In this document: positions 10,875 to 22,130 of the stretch, in pieces | Layout: every line of letters starts with the position of its first letter | Position numbering within the stretch: the stretch's first letter is position 1 | NCBI GenBank assembly: GCA_037367405.1 | Contig: JAZKJV010010132.1 | Span: 310,001-374,000, forward strand | Direction of reading: 5' to 3' | Source of the DNA: Ottelia alismoides | Taxonomy: Eukaryota > Streptophyta > Magnoliopsida > Alismatales > Hydrocharitaceae | DNA: 64,000 nt | Program-made: the position numbers and the translations under genes | The notes under the pieces: model-generated | Databases searched by the model: none | The model's input: only the letters and a program-made list of their open reading frames with translations | What the model was told of the DNA's origin: nothing

Positions 10875-11203
10875 TGGTATCAGAGCCAAAACCCTAGCCT
10901 AGGGTTTTGCCCACCCGCTTCCCCCCCCCCTCTCTCTCCAGCAGCCGCCGAACCCCCCCTCCCTCCCTCCAGGCGTCGCCGACCCTCTCCTTCTCTCCAG
11001 CAGCCACCGCCGCCACCTCCTACCCTCCAGCCGTCACCGCAGCTCTCCACCCGCGGGCCCCCTCCAGCCGTGGGCCCCCTCTCCAGCCGTGGGACTCTCT
11101 CCCCGCCGTCTCTCTACAGCCGCGGGTACCCCCTCTTGCCGCCGGGTACCCCGCCTTGCATTTGGGGCCCACTCTCTCACCGCCGGGTCCCAAAACCGAT
11201 GAT

Positions 11204-11259
11204 GGATACAAGTGCATAAGTCTACATATGCACTTGGATCCTAACGTCTCTTTGTAGAC
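11204..11259 (+). promoter_or_regulatory. Copia 1 leader stem-loop with possible pseudoknot
   Basis: CAAGTGCATA (11209-11218) pairs perfectly with TATGCACTTG (11227-11236) around the loop AGTCTACA. The outer GGAT (11204-11207) pairs with ATCC (11238-11241). TGTAGAC at 11253-11259 complements GTCTACA of the loop. It lies about 45 nt before the gag ATG at 11305. Related structures occur in the leaders at 36525 and 50834. Confidence 0.7.
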
Positions 11260-11304
11260 ACACGTTCTGTTGTCTATCATCCCTTGGTCTTCCTCTCCGG
11301 CGCT

Positions 11305-14300
11305 ATGTCAGACCAAAAGCTTGATATGCCCGCCATAGGTGCCTTCAAAGGTTCGGCACCAATTGTCAAAATGGACGGGACTAACTACGAACTCTGGGCT
11401 ATGCAGTTCCTGAGTCTTATGAAGTCGTGTGGTAAGAAACACATTCTTACCGAAGAGGAGCCGGCAGAGAAGACAGGGATTTATGCCTCATGGGAGGCTG
11501 ATGATGCGTATGCCAAAGTTCGGTTGTCAGGAACGCTCACGATGGAGAAAGCAAACGACGTACTCCATCAGCCCACCGCCAAGGCGATGTGGGATATTCT
11601 GGCCACGACATATTCTCGGGTGCGGAACGAGACAAAAATGTTGCAGTTGCAACATGATATTTTTACCACGAAGCAAAATGGGAGGCCTCTTCATTCTCTG
11701 TACACGTCTCTTCGTGGAATGTTCGAGAAGTTATATAGCACCATCCCGCTCACAGCCACGCCAGAACAGCAGAAGACGTTCCGCAACGCCACTATGGTGG
11801 GCGTTTTACTCGCTGCCCTTGATCCAGAGTACGAGGCAGGCCGCTCTCAGATCCTCGCAGATGCCACTAATCCTCCAATGGAGGAAGTCTACAGGAGGCT
11901 CAGTCGTATCTCCGTTCCCTCCAGTGCAGTGACCCCACCGCCTTCGGCAATGGCGGTCTCCAGAGGGAGAGGTAGTTCGTATTCCTTTCGTGGCAGAGGA
12001 AGTGGAGGCCATGGATGTGGAGGTAGAGCGCGTTTGGCGTGCTCTTTTTGTCATCGTACTGGCCATTCTGAGGATACATGCTACTCAAAGCATGGATTTC
12101 CTCCTTCTGCACGTGTTGCTGATCAGGGTCCACCAGCAGCTACCTCAGATCATAGGTTCGAGGAGCTTGTAGCACGGCTTCATGATATTATGCCCCAGTC
12201 AGCATCAGAGGGGGCTGATACATCCGATATTGCAGCCTCTGCCTCAGCCAGTACGTCTACTCCTGCGAGTACCTCAGGTAGTACTTCTGCTTCCTATACT
12301 AGTCATGACCTATCAGGTTGGATTGTTGACTCTGGAGCCACACATCATCTGTGCCGTGATCGAGATGCTCTGCAGTCTTACAGAGCTATTCCGTCTGGTC
12401 GCTCAGTACTCATCGCTGATGGCACTCATTCCCCTATTATCGGCCATGGGGAGACAGTTCTATTGCCCTCTATGCACTTGCAAGATGTTCTACATGCACC
12501 AGAATTCTCCATGAATTTATTATCAATTAGTCAACTTACAAAAGATTTGCACTGTCGGGCTATATTTGATCCATCGTCTGTCATTTTTCAGGACATACTC
12601 ATGGGCAGGGTGATTGGCTGTGGTTGTGAGCACAATTACCTCTATCGTCTTGTACGGAACTCCTACGCAGGCGTCTCCCTACACGCTCAGGGTTCCGTCT
12701 CTCCATATACATGGCATCTTCGCTTTGGTCACATGCCGCTACAGAAAATGTGTCACCTCCTGCCTCAGATATCTCTGAATTCGTCCTTTCGTTGTGAAGC
12801 ATGTCAGTTAGGAAAGCACCACCGGTCTAGCTTTCCGAGTCGTCAGAGTCGGAGCAGTGGCTCCTCATTTGAGTTACTACATATCGACATTTGGAGGTCC
12901 GAGTCGTGTCCCAGACCATCAGGGGCATAGGTTTTATTTAATTGTGGTTGATGATTTTTCTCGTGTGTCTGGGACTTTTCTTCTTAAAAATAAGTCAGAA
13001 GCAGGAAGTGTTATCCAAAATCTTATAAAAGAAGTGCAACATGTTTTTTCGTCTACTGTTAAGTATGTGCGTACTGATAATGCATTGGAATTCTGCACTC
13101 GGTCTCTTGCTCGATTCCTTTCATCTAAGGGCATTATCCACCAAACTACATGTGCGTACACATCTCAACAAAATGGAGTTGCAGAACGAAAACATCGACA
13201 CCTTCTTGATATTGCTCGCACACTACTTATTCAGAGTTGTGCCCCCTTATCTTCTTGGGGGGATGTTGTCCTTACGGCATGCTATCTGGTCAATCGCATG
13301 CCATCTACTGTTCTTGGGGAAAAGGCTCCTATCTTTGTTCTCTTTCCCAACAAGGACCTGTTTCCACTTACACCTCGTGTGTTTGGCACAGTCGCTTTTG
13401 TTCACCGCTTGTCTCCAGGACTTGACAAGCTCTCTCCTAGAGCTATCAAGTGTGTTTTTGTGGGCTACTCAAGGACACAGAAAGGTTATCGTTGTTATGA
13501 CCCCATTCATAACAAGTATTATGTGAGTGCTGATGTTACCTTTTTCGAACCTGTCATGTACTTCTCCCCTGCAGGTGATCGGTTAGATTCCTCTACACCC
13601 ACGGATACTACTATTTATGTGCCTCCACCTCCAAGCATGGGTCAATCCGAGTCTAGTACATCATCATCACCACTACCTCCACCACCACCACCACCTCCGA
13701 TTGAACCCTTCCCTAAGTTCTACACAAGACGGTCGTCGCCTGCTCAAGCTACATATCAACCATCCAGCACGCCTCAGGTATGTTCCGATGTTATCACCAC
13801 TGATGGATTAGATAATGCATCGGTACAGGAGCCTTTACTACAGCAGGAAGATCCGCCAGTGCACACGGTGATAGATGATCTTGATCGTCCTATTGCTCAT
13901 AGGAAGCAGAAAAGACACTGTGCATCATATCCTCTCGCGTCTCATGTGTCTTTCCATCGTCTCACTGGTGATTTCCAGAGATTTGCAGCAGCTGTCTCCT
14001 CGGTCGAGATTCCGCGGACCTACCAGGAAGCCATGAAGATTGATTGTTGGCGTCTAGCTATGGAAGAGGAGATGCGTGCATTACAGTCTCGCGGGACTTG
14101 GTCTCTTGTTCCCATTCCTCCTGGTGCCTCTGTGGTGAGTAGCAAGTGGGTGTTTACGGTTAAGTATCATGCCGATGGGCGTCTTAACAGGTACAAGGCC
14201 AGACTGGTAGCACGTGGATTTACCCAAACCTATGGGGTTGATTATTTGGATACATTTTCACCGGTGGCACGACACTCCACTCTTCGCATTCTTCTAGTTG

Positions 14301-15551
14301 TTGCTGTGGTACGTGATTGGACCATTTTTCAACTTGATGTCAAGAATGCATTCTTGTATGGTGATCTACAGGAGGAAGTCTACATGCAGCAGCCACCAGG
14401 GTTTGCTGCTGAGGGGGAGACTCAGATGGTGTGCAGACTTCATAAGGCTATCTATGGCCTTAAACAGAGTCCACGGGCATGGTTCCAGAAGCTCTCCCAG
14501 CTGATTGAATGCCAGGGGTTCAAGAGATCCAATGCAGATCATTCATTATTCATTCAGAAGACTCCTAGAGGTACAGTTGTAGTCATGGTATATGTTGATG
14601 ACATTCTGGTTACAGGAGATGATGCTCAGGGAATCGAGATGACCAAATCTCTGTTGGGGAGTCAGTTTATTACGAAGGATCTAGACACAATACGATACTT
14701 TTTGGGGATAGAGTTTGCAAGAAATGCACAAGGAATGGTAATGACTCAAAGGAAATATGTCACAGACCTGCTGGTCGAAACAGGAATGGATGAATCAGAC
14801 CGTCAAGTACGCCTATGGACCCAAGCATGAAGTTGTACGACAATGATACCGAAGAGGTGGATAAAAGAAGATACAGAGAGATGGTGGGTAAGCTTCTATA
14901 CATTACCATAACTCGACCATATATTGCCTTTGCAGTAAACCGGGTGAGTCAGTTTATGGAGCAACCTAGGCAAGTTCATATGGATGCCTTGTATATGATA
15001 TTGAGATATCTGAAGACTTCCCCAGGCACAGGATTGCCATTTAGAAAAGATACAGATTTCTCTGTTTCAGCTTGTGCAGATGTTGACTATGCAGGGTGTC
15101 CAAAGCATCGCAAATCTACTTCTGGATTCGCTATCTTCATAGGGAGCTCATTGGACAAGCTATGGCACAAGCAAGCACAGAAATGATGTGGCATATTGGA
15201 TCCAGTGTTGAGTCCGAATACAGAGCTATGGCACAAGCAAGCACAGAAATGATGTGGGTTCGAGCGGTATTAGAAGATCTGAATGTGAATGTCTCCTTAC
15301 CCATGAATCTTCAATGTGACAACCAGGAAGCATTATTCATTGCCAATAATCCAGCCTTTCATGAAAGAACGAAGCACATAGAGGTAGATTGTCACTATAC
15401 TAGAGACATGATCCAGAAGGGCTTGATTTCCACCTCACACGTCAGCTCAGAGGGTCAGACTGCTGATATATTTACAAAACCATTGCTCAGAGGACCTTTC
15501 CAGAGATGTTCTTCCAAGCTGAGCATGATTGATATCTATGCTCCATCTTGA
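11305..15551 (+). pseudogene. Copia 1 gag-pol, disabled by frameshifts and a rearrangement in RNase H
   Basis: The start is ATG at 11305 (MSDQKLDMPAIGAFKG). Gag contains MDGTNYELWAMQF and a CCHC knuckle (CSFCHRTGHSEDTC, about 12040). Protease has IVDSGATHHLC (about 12323). The integrase zinc region and core follow. RT has [20 protein letters not shown] and YVDDILVTGDD (14591). RNase H ends at 15551. One extra base near 12893 (DIWGPS becomes DIWRSE) and a base loss near 14790-14810 shift the frame. Near 15150-15240 a copy of AGCTATGGCACAAGC... replaces the SWKSKKQ part of RNase H. The element cannot make a full polyprotein. Confidence 0.9.
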
Positions 15552-15558
15552 GGGGGAG

Positions 15559-15707
15559 TGTAGAGGTTCACGTTATGTCATGATGTACTGTGCGTATTTT
15601 CTATTTATCTCATGTACGTCTATGTAATTTACCCAAGGGTTTTCTCCCTATATAAGAGACCCGAGGGCTCTATGGAATAATACATCAGAGCATCCTTTGC
15701 TCCAACA
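15559..15707 (+). repeat. Copia 1 3' LTR (149 bp)
   Basis: Same as the 5' LTR except GACCTGAG becomes GACCCGAG. Confidence 0.92.
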
Positions 15708-15712
15708 ATATT

Positions 15713-15827
15713 GATTGTGAATGTCATTACAAATTTCCCCTCAATTTCAATTGAATTAATGCGATCAATTAAGAATCTAACATTGTAAGTGTCGTGTAAA
15801 CGAGTACTCGGATTTGTGAGCGCCACA
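15713..15827 (+). repeat. Gypsy 5' LTR, second part
   Basis: Continues the interrupted LTR and matches 33473-33586. It ends GCGCCACA and is followed by ATT and the PBS at 15831. Confidence 0.8.
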
Positions 15828-16379
15828 ATTTGGTATCAGAGCAGGGGTACCTCACTACACGTATTGGCAGTGTTATGATTCCAATCGCATTAAGTTCTCG
15901 ATAACGATAGTCTTCCAACTTGTCGCGAGTCCGAGAGGGAAATATGACATTCAATTTCAATAACTATAAATGCCACCAATTGCATTTAATTTTTATATTG
16001 TATTCCAAGATGAGAAAAGTACAGACGGAATCAGCAAATGTTAACAACTATGATTAATGATAATGGTTCTCATGCAAAATCATGACGTCCAGAGCTGATC
16101 AGGAGATGGCCAATCGTTTGAAGCGCATCATGACCGTACTCACCGACCTCAGCAGCAACAGACAGCCATGAGAGGTCAACAGAACCAGATCCTATCTTAG
16201 TAGACAGAGATCGCTGACAAGCAGACAGACATGGAGATGAGGTTCGAGGAGTTGTCTGATTCCACCTACCATCCATCTCAGGATGAAACACGATATGAGC
16301 AGCCACAATCCGTAGAGATTCAGCAGCCTCATTTTGATGATTTACATGAGGAGATGTTAGCACATGGAGCATAGGATGA
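15828..16379 (+). other. Gypsy PBS and 5' leader / early gag
   Basis: The PBS TGGTATCAGAGCAGGGG is at 15831-15847. The following 530 bp hold no intact frame and probably include the gag N-terminus with stops. Confidence 0.6.
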
Positions 16380-17219
16380 AGACTAAGACAAGGAATAGGG
16401 CAATGTATACTCTGCAGATGAGGACGTACCTGAGTACTATGTCATTCGCAGGCATCAATCGATTTTCACGTCCTATCAAAGAGCCAATGTACCCATATTC
16501 GAGGGCATCGGGACGTCATACGAGGTTGAGTAGTGACTGAAGAGGGTGATGAAGGTACTATGGATGATACGCGCACCACGAGACTCGTGGCTATCTTTCA
16601 TGAAGTATTCATTGACAGATTTCGCAAAGAGATGGTGGGAGGCGACAGATTCTGAATTAAGACACGAGCCCATGTGGGATGATCTCGAGACAAGATTCAG
16701 ATCCCAATTCTTTTCTAGGAAGGGGAAGGAGTCCCAGCGTCGATTGTTACAGAGTTCAGACAGGAGAGGATGACAGCTAGAGAGTACTTCATCTGATACA
16801 CCGAGTTGTCTCGCCACTCATCATCAGTTGTGTTTCCAGATGAAAATCTGGAGAAGTTCATCAGAGGGATTTGAGAAGAGGTAAAAGAGAAGTTGGTCAG
16901 ATTGTGTATCACTTTTATCTCTGAGCTACTGACGCAGCGGAGAAGTTTAAGGACATCAGAGAGAGATGCTTTGAGGGTTCATCTGGAACAGCACCCACGT
17001 CACATAGATCTTTTGGACTGATTCGATGACAACTTCAGCAGTAGAAGTCAGTTAGGCGGTTTCTACCTACAGGTTCGATGTTTTCAGGCAGAGCTCGCTT
17101 GTCTCCAACGACTACTTTAGAAGGAGCACTCGCTAGACATGGCACGAGTTCAGCATGACCATCTGGGATGCAGAAAGCTGACACCTGACAGACCTCCAGC
17201 AGGACCGACTCATAGCATA
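16380..17219 (+). pseudogene. Gypsy gag remnant (capsid region)
   Basis: The best-preserved piece is open at 16546-16773. It has FAKRWWEA and WDDLETRFRSQFF, the capsid motifs of chromovirus Gag (retrotrans_gag). Stops and frameshifts occur on both sides. The downstream gag ends at the hAT insertion at 17228. Confidence 0.7.
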
Positions 17220-17227
17220 GGCACAAC

Positions 17228-18294
17228 CATGGTTTTAAAAGGCGCGCCTCGAGGCGGACGAGGCGTACGCCTCGAGGCGAGGCGGGCCTTTTTAGCCTCG
17301 AGGCGTGCGCCTCGGCCTTGTCCAGTGAGGCGCGTGCCTCGACTGGCTGAGGCGTAGCCTCGAGGCGTTCCGCCTCGAGGCGGTCGAGGCGTTTTCCGAG
17401 GTGTTTTTCTTTTTTTTTTTTGAAGATTTCTTGTATGATTTTGATAGTTACATGGTGGTTTGAGAAGCTTATAAATATATACTTGTTTAGGATAATGATT
17501 ATACAAGTTAAATGCCTAAATCTCATGTTTCTTTCGTACCCATAACTCCACATTTACTATTAATTATGTGTAACTATTTCAGCAAACTACTTCATATTTA
17601 CTATTAATTATATCTAACTATTAATTTATGCAAAATGTATGCTTAAATTTGACCTCTTTCATATTCATATGCTTGAATTTGACCTATTTCATATTCATAT
17701 TTACCATTAACAAGCCAAATTATTTTAGTGAACGCTTACTATTACGTCCTTAAACATATAAAAATGTGTATACGAATTCGAATCCTCATAAAAGAAAAAA
17801 ATTTGGGACGGGGGCGCTGCCCCCTGCACCCCCGCAAGGGTATGGTGCAACAAGCGGGATGCATACAACCGTTCTTCACCTGGGTATAGTAGAACATATA
17901 GTTAGGATTCAAATCATATGATTCATATCAACACCTTGGATATTTATAATGACAACTATAGCCAATCCCTTTTAGATAATCGTTTAGTGATAGTTATAAG
18001 TTATAACCAATGATTTTCTTTTGATTAGGTAGAAATATAAAAAGGTTTATGGCATTGAGTCATTGATATATCCTTTTTTCATGTTCTTATCTTCATAATA
18101 TCATTATATATTACATTGTTATATACTATATGTTTGTCAGATTATATTATTTCATCAAATAATATATGTATTATATATTTAATATTTATTTTTCTATACA
18201 AAACTGAGGCTTACGCCTCGACCGCCTCGAGGCTACGCCTCACCTCGCTTCCAGGGAAAACGCCTCGTTCCGCCTTTCATTTTTTCAAACCTTG
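17228..18294. mobile_element. Non-autonomous hAT element with CCTCGAGGCG subterminal repeats, second copy
   Basis: The left end is CATGGTTTTAAAAGGCG and the right end as reverse complement is CAAGGTTTGAAAAAATG. The 8-bp TSD GGCACAAC is perfect (17220-17227 and 18295-18302). At 1067 bp it is too short for a transposase and none is seen. Subterminal CCTCGAGGCG/GAGGCG repeats are dense at 17245-17400 and 18205-18270. Its middle is AT-rich. It interrupts Gypsy gag, and excision would restore the flanking repeat to a single GGCACAAC. Confidence 0.88.
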
Positions 18295-18302
18295 GGCACA
18301 AC

Positions 18303-19243
18303 TACCACGCCTACCCCATTTGTGAGATGCTACTTATGCAATGAGTGGGGACATTACCGATCTCAGTGCCCACAGCTTTCTGGTGAGCCTCAACCACAGT
18401 CACAACCTTCACAGCCATAGGCACAACGTACTGGGAGTTTCCGTGGTAGGAACTCCAACTCCAGGAGGTCGCGGAGACAAACATAGAGCATGGTTGGTTC
18501 TAGTGTCGTACCAGGTAGACAGGGACAGTTACATGTAGTGACCGAGGAGCAGGCCCGCTCAGCAGCTACTGTGGTGAAAGGTATGGTCTCAGTCTTGGGC
18601 CAACCTTTTCCTATTTTGTTTGATTCTAGAGCAATACAATCTTTCATTGCATTGAGATTATTAGCTGCATTAGGTATAGTTGCGTTGAGATTCTAGAGCA
18701 ATACATTCTTTCACAGCCACAGCCATAGGTATAGTTGCAGAGACTCTACATCCTCCATATCACATACATAGGCCAGGTGGCCAGCTATTCATCATTTCCC
18801 TGATAGTTAGAGGCTTGCCAGTATTGATTGGGGGACACGAGATGATAGAAAAATGTCTCTTACTTCAGCTTAATGAGTTTGACTTGATTATAGGCATGGA
18901 CTGGTTATCAGCTCATCACGCTCTTGTTGACTGCTTTAGGAAGACAGTTGTCTTCAGGATTCCAGACTCGCCTGAGTACACCTTTGAGGGTACAATACAT
19001 GACTCCAAAATGGAGTACATTTCAGTGTTGCGAGCTCAGAGATTTTTGTTGACCAGGGATGCGATTCATATATAGCATTTGTCTAAGAGACATCAGACCA
19101 TGAATCGATGACACGGGATATCAAGGTAGTATCAAACTACCCAGATGTATTTCCTGATGAGTTACTACGGTTACCTCCTGAGAGATCGAGTTCAAGATCA
19201 CATTGCTACCAGGATACACAACTGATCTTGATGGCACCATATC
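18303..19243 (+). pseudogene. Gypsy zinc knuckle and aspartic protease remnant
   Basis: It resumes after the hAT insertion with a CCHC knuckle (CYLCNEWGHYRSQC, about 18328-18370). The protease follows. FPILFDSRAIQSFIA at about 18607 is the active-site region, with the usual DSGA changed to DSRA. IGMDWLSAHHALVDCFRKTV (about 18890) is the C-terminal side. The start of RT (YPDVFPDELLRLPPER) is at about 19137. A hAT insertion interrupts the frame at APY/RMAP. Confidence 0.75.
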
Positions 19244-19639
19244 TAGGGATGCAAACGAACAAATACGAATGCGAATTTATGTCATACCATAACCATATCT
19301 ATATTATTTTAAGAATACGAATATGAATACGAATATGAATATTACATGAATGTAAAAAAATCAAGATTCATATCCTCGAAATACGAATACAAATACGAAT
19401 ACAAATCTTTTACGAACGAATACGAATATCCAAACAAATGTTAACTTTTAAGATGTCATAAAAGTTAAGATGTTATACCGGATGCCAGCTGAGAAGGAGG
19501 TTGCAGTTGTGGCAGAGCGAAGTTGGTTGTAATAAAGAATTTAAGATGCACCAGTCAGACGAAAACATCCCATAAAAATTAGAATGAAAACAACCATAGA
19601 AAAAACTAACCGTAATGAATGACGAATCTCCTAAACGGC

Positions 19640-20091
19640 AACCGGTGAACGGAGGTTGAGCAGAGGTTGGGCAACGGCTGCGAGGGAGGTGGAGGGCGGT
19701 GTCACCTGCGTGGGAGACGGAGGACGGTGAGTGCAGGCAGAGGTCAGGGGAAGGCAAAGGGCGACGTGGGTCCGGAGGTCAGGGGGAGGCGAAGTGCTAT
19801 AGGGGAGACGGAGGGCAGCTTGGGGAGGAAAAGGTCACGTCGAGGCGGAGGGAGGTCAATGAGGCGGAGGGCGGCGAAGGCAGTTGGAGGTCAAGGAAGG
19901 CAGATCGTAGCATGGGAGGTGGAGGTCGGGGAAGGCAGATGGCAGCATGGGATACGGAGGTTAGGGGTTGCGGTTGGCCGCAGGCATGTAGGGGAGGGGG
20001 AGATGGGGAGGAAGAGGGGCGCGTCGGCGGCCCTGTCGAGGAGGAAGCGGTGGGCCGGCAAGGGTTGCCCTTGTGGGGGAGGGCGAGGAGG
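19640..20091. repeat. GC-rich minisatellite-like interior of the hAT element
   Basis: Imperfect reiterations of GGAGGTCAGGGGAGGCGAAG-like units. Open frames here on both strands are products of composition, not genes. The same sequence type resumes at 22866 after the solo LTR. Confidence 0.5.
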
Positions 20092-21644
20092 ACGCGTGTA
20101 ACGACCCCGTTTCCCGGGTCGTCGGATCCTCCCATATCCGGATCTGGTTACTCAGTAATAATTTATTCAGCAATCACAACTAACATTCAGAAATAGACTG
20201 CAAATAAAAATACTCAGAAGAAAGTATTTCAACACTTTTCCATTCACAAAATAAAGTTCAAATGATACACTGTTCCACTATAACCATTTACATGTACATC
20301 AGCTTGAAGGGGAAATATACAAAAGATTACTAACTACCTTAAAGAAAGTAAAGCTACTGTGGATGGCTGGATGTCTAGTATGTAAGCTGGATGATTTTTT
20401 TAGAGTCTTTGCGATGGCTCACCGATACCTGTTGGGTTTTCCATAAATCATAGGATAAAAATTAGCGAATGCTAAGTAACGAAGAAGAGAAAAGCAAACA
20501 AATTGTGTAATTTTTCAAAATTCATTGATATCACAAAAATTTCATTCCTTTTCATTAATTTAAGTCATATTCCTTTCTATTCTACATCAGGGATTAGTAC
20601 AGGGGAACCCCACCATTCTTGTACTCCAAAGCTGTGGATGCTTCAGGATTGGAGATTGTGTTGATCTTGGTAAGCTTATGCTGCCACACGTCGCCTCAAC
20701 CAATCCTCCAATACTACCCTGACAATTTCCTTTTCATTTATTAAACAGGGTCTCAACCCTTAGCCTGGAAAAACAAAAGAGCACACCATCCTCGAGGACT
20801 CGGTTGCTTACAACCTCAGGCTAATATTTAATCATATAACCTAGCGGCTTTAAATACATGTTATCGTGACCCAGCCGCTATTGAACCACCCGTGCCTCCA
20901 CATGACACGACCACATCTTCCGTCGTTCCAACCCGAATATAATGGCTCCCGGTACCACGCGTTGCAAAATATTCATTTCGTGCGCACTTATCATAACAGG
21001 GCAATCGTGTACCACCTAGGTAGGGAAACGCCAATACGGGTTCCTTCCGACAAACCTACAGGTTGCATGCCCGACCTGTAGTTCTACTCCCAGTCATCCT
21101 TAACGTGACACGTGATCCTTTTCAGGATCCATCTCAAATCACACCAATTCACATGATGTAATTCTTTCGTTAAGTCTTTGATTTACATAAACCACAATAC
21201 TTGGTATCGACTCACATATATATTATTCATAACCATATGTATACTCGTATTTATGCCTATTTTAACTCCCAAACCCTAACTTTCAGAGCCAACGCATTAA
21301 TTTGATGCGTAAATCTTATTTTAGTGGGAATCACAAAGCAATTCTTCAGACTTTTTCAAAAATAACCAAAATTAGGATTCTTCGTAGCAAAGAACACAAA
21401 ATCAAGAATTTCAATAATTTCGTATGAAAACCCAACAGCAAAAGAAAGGATTTCGTTACCTAATCGAGCTCTCTCTCGTGTATGCAAGGCTTTATTGAGT
21501 TTTGTTTTTAGAAAGGCTATTTTAAGACTCCTGAAAAGATCGAATTTCATTTTTCGTATCAAAACGCTAAGAACATGTGAAGAACGAACGAAGAACGCGA
21601 AGAACACGAAGAACGTCAAGAACATATTTTCTCTTCAAATTTCG

Positions 21645-21770
21645 GCAGAGTTTCCCGTTATATCGGGACATATTTCTCGGAAAATTTCGGCAGAGTTTCC
21701 CCTTATATCGGGACATATTTCTCAGAAAATTTCAGCAGAGTTTCCCCTTATATCGGGAAATATTTCAAAA
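21645..21770. repeat. Tandem repeat in the solo LTR (three units of about 52 bp)
   Basis: Units share TTTCGGCAGAGTTTCCCSTTATATCGG with small changes. The apparent repeated peptide in this stretch is a by-product. Confidence 0.8.
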
Positions 21771-21854
21771 TAAAAAACGAAAAGAGTTTCCTCTATAAAA
21801 TCAATCGAGAGGAAAATAACAACGAAACTGAAAGAATATACTCAACAACAAGAG

Positions 21855-22130
21855 ATGAAGAACCAGTAGACACCACACTTCTTAGGTGAGTGAACGTGTG
21901 ACGAATCACAGGATCACTGACGTGCATAGCCGCCCGCACCTAAGTAGGGTATTACACAGATTTCTTCATCAAAATAACTATAAAAGCATAATATGAAGAA
22001 TAGAAACACAAACGATGGAGAATCGGTAGACACCACGCGTCTTAGATGAGTGAACGTGTGACGAATCACAGGGTCACTGACGTGCATAGCCGCCCGCACC
22101 TAAGTAGGTGTTACACAGATTTCTCCTCGA
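21855..22130. repeat. Tandem duplication in the solo LTR (two units)
   Basis: The shared core GTGAGTGAACGTGTGACGAA is followed by CACTGACGTGCATAGCCGCC and ends with TTACACAGATTTCT. The copies differ by several bases. Confidence 0.8.

Larger units (their letters stand above)
10726..15707 (+). mobile_element. Copia element 1, young insertion in the Gypsy 5' LTR
   Basis: The 149-bp LTRs (10726-10874 and 15559-15707) differ at one position that I can see. The TSD ATATT is perfect (10721-10725 and 15708-15712). The PBS TGGTATCAGAGCC is at 10875 and the PPT TTGAGGGGGAG at 15549-15558. The internal region encodes one Gag-Pol reading broken by frameshifts. The leader holds the stem-loop described separately. 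Confidence 0.93.

Noticed and set aside
19667..20196. Several overlapping Gly/Arg-rich frames on both strands
   Set aside because: They are shadows of a GC-rich minisatellite-like repeat inside a hAT element.
21577..21798. Repeated peptide KISAEFPLISG as a possible repeat protein
   Set aside because: Produced by a 52-bp DNA tandem repeat within a solo LTR. No start, promoter or homologue.
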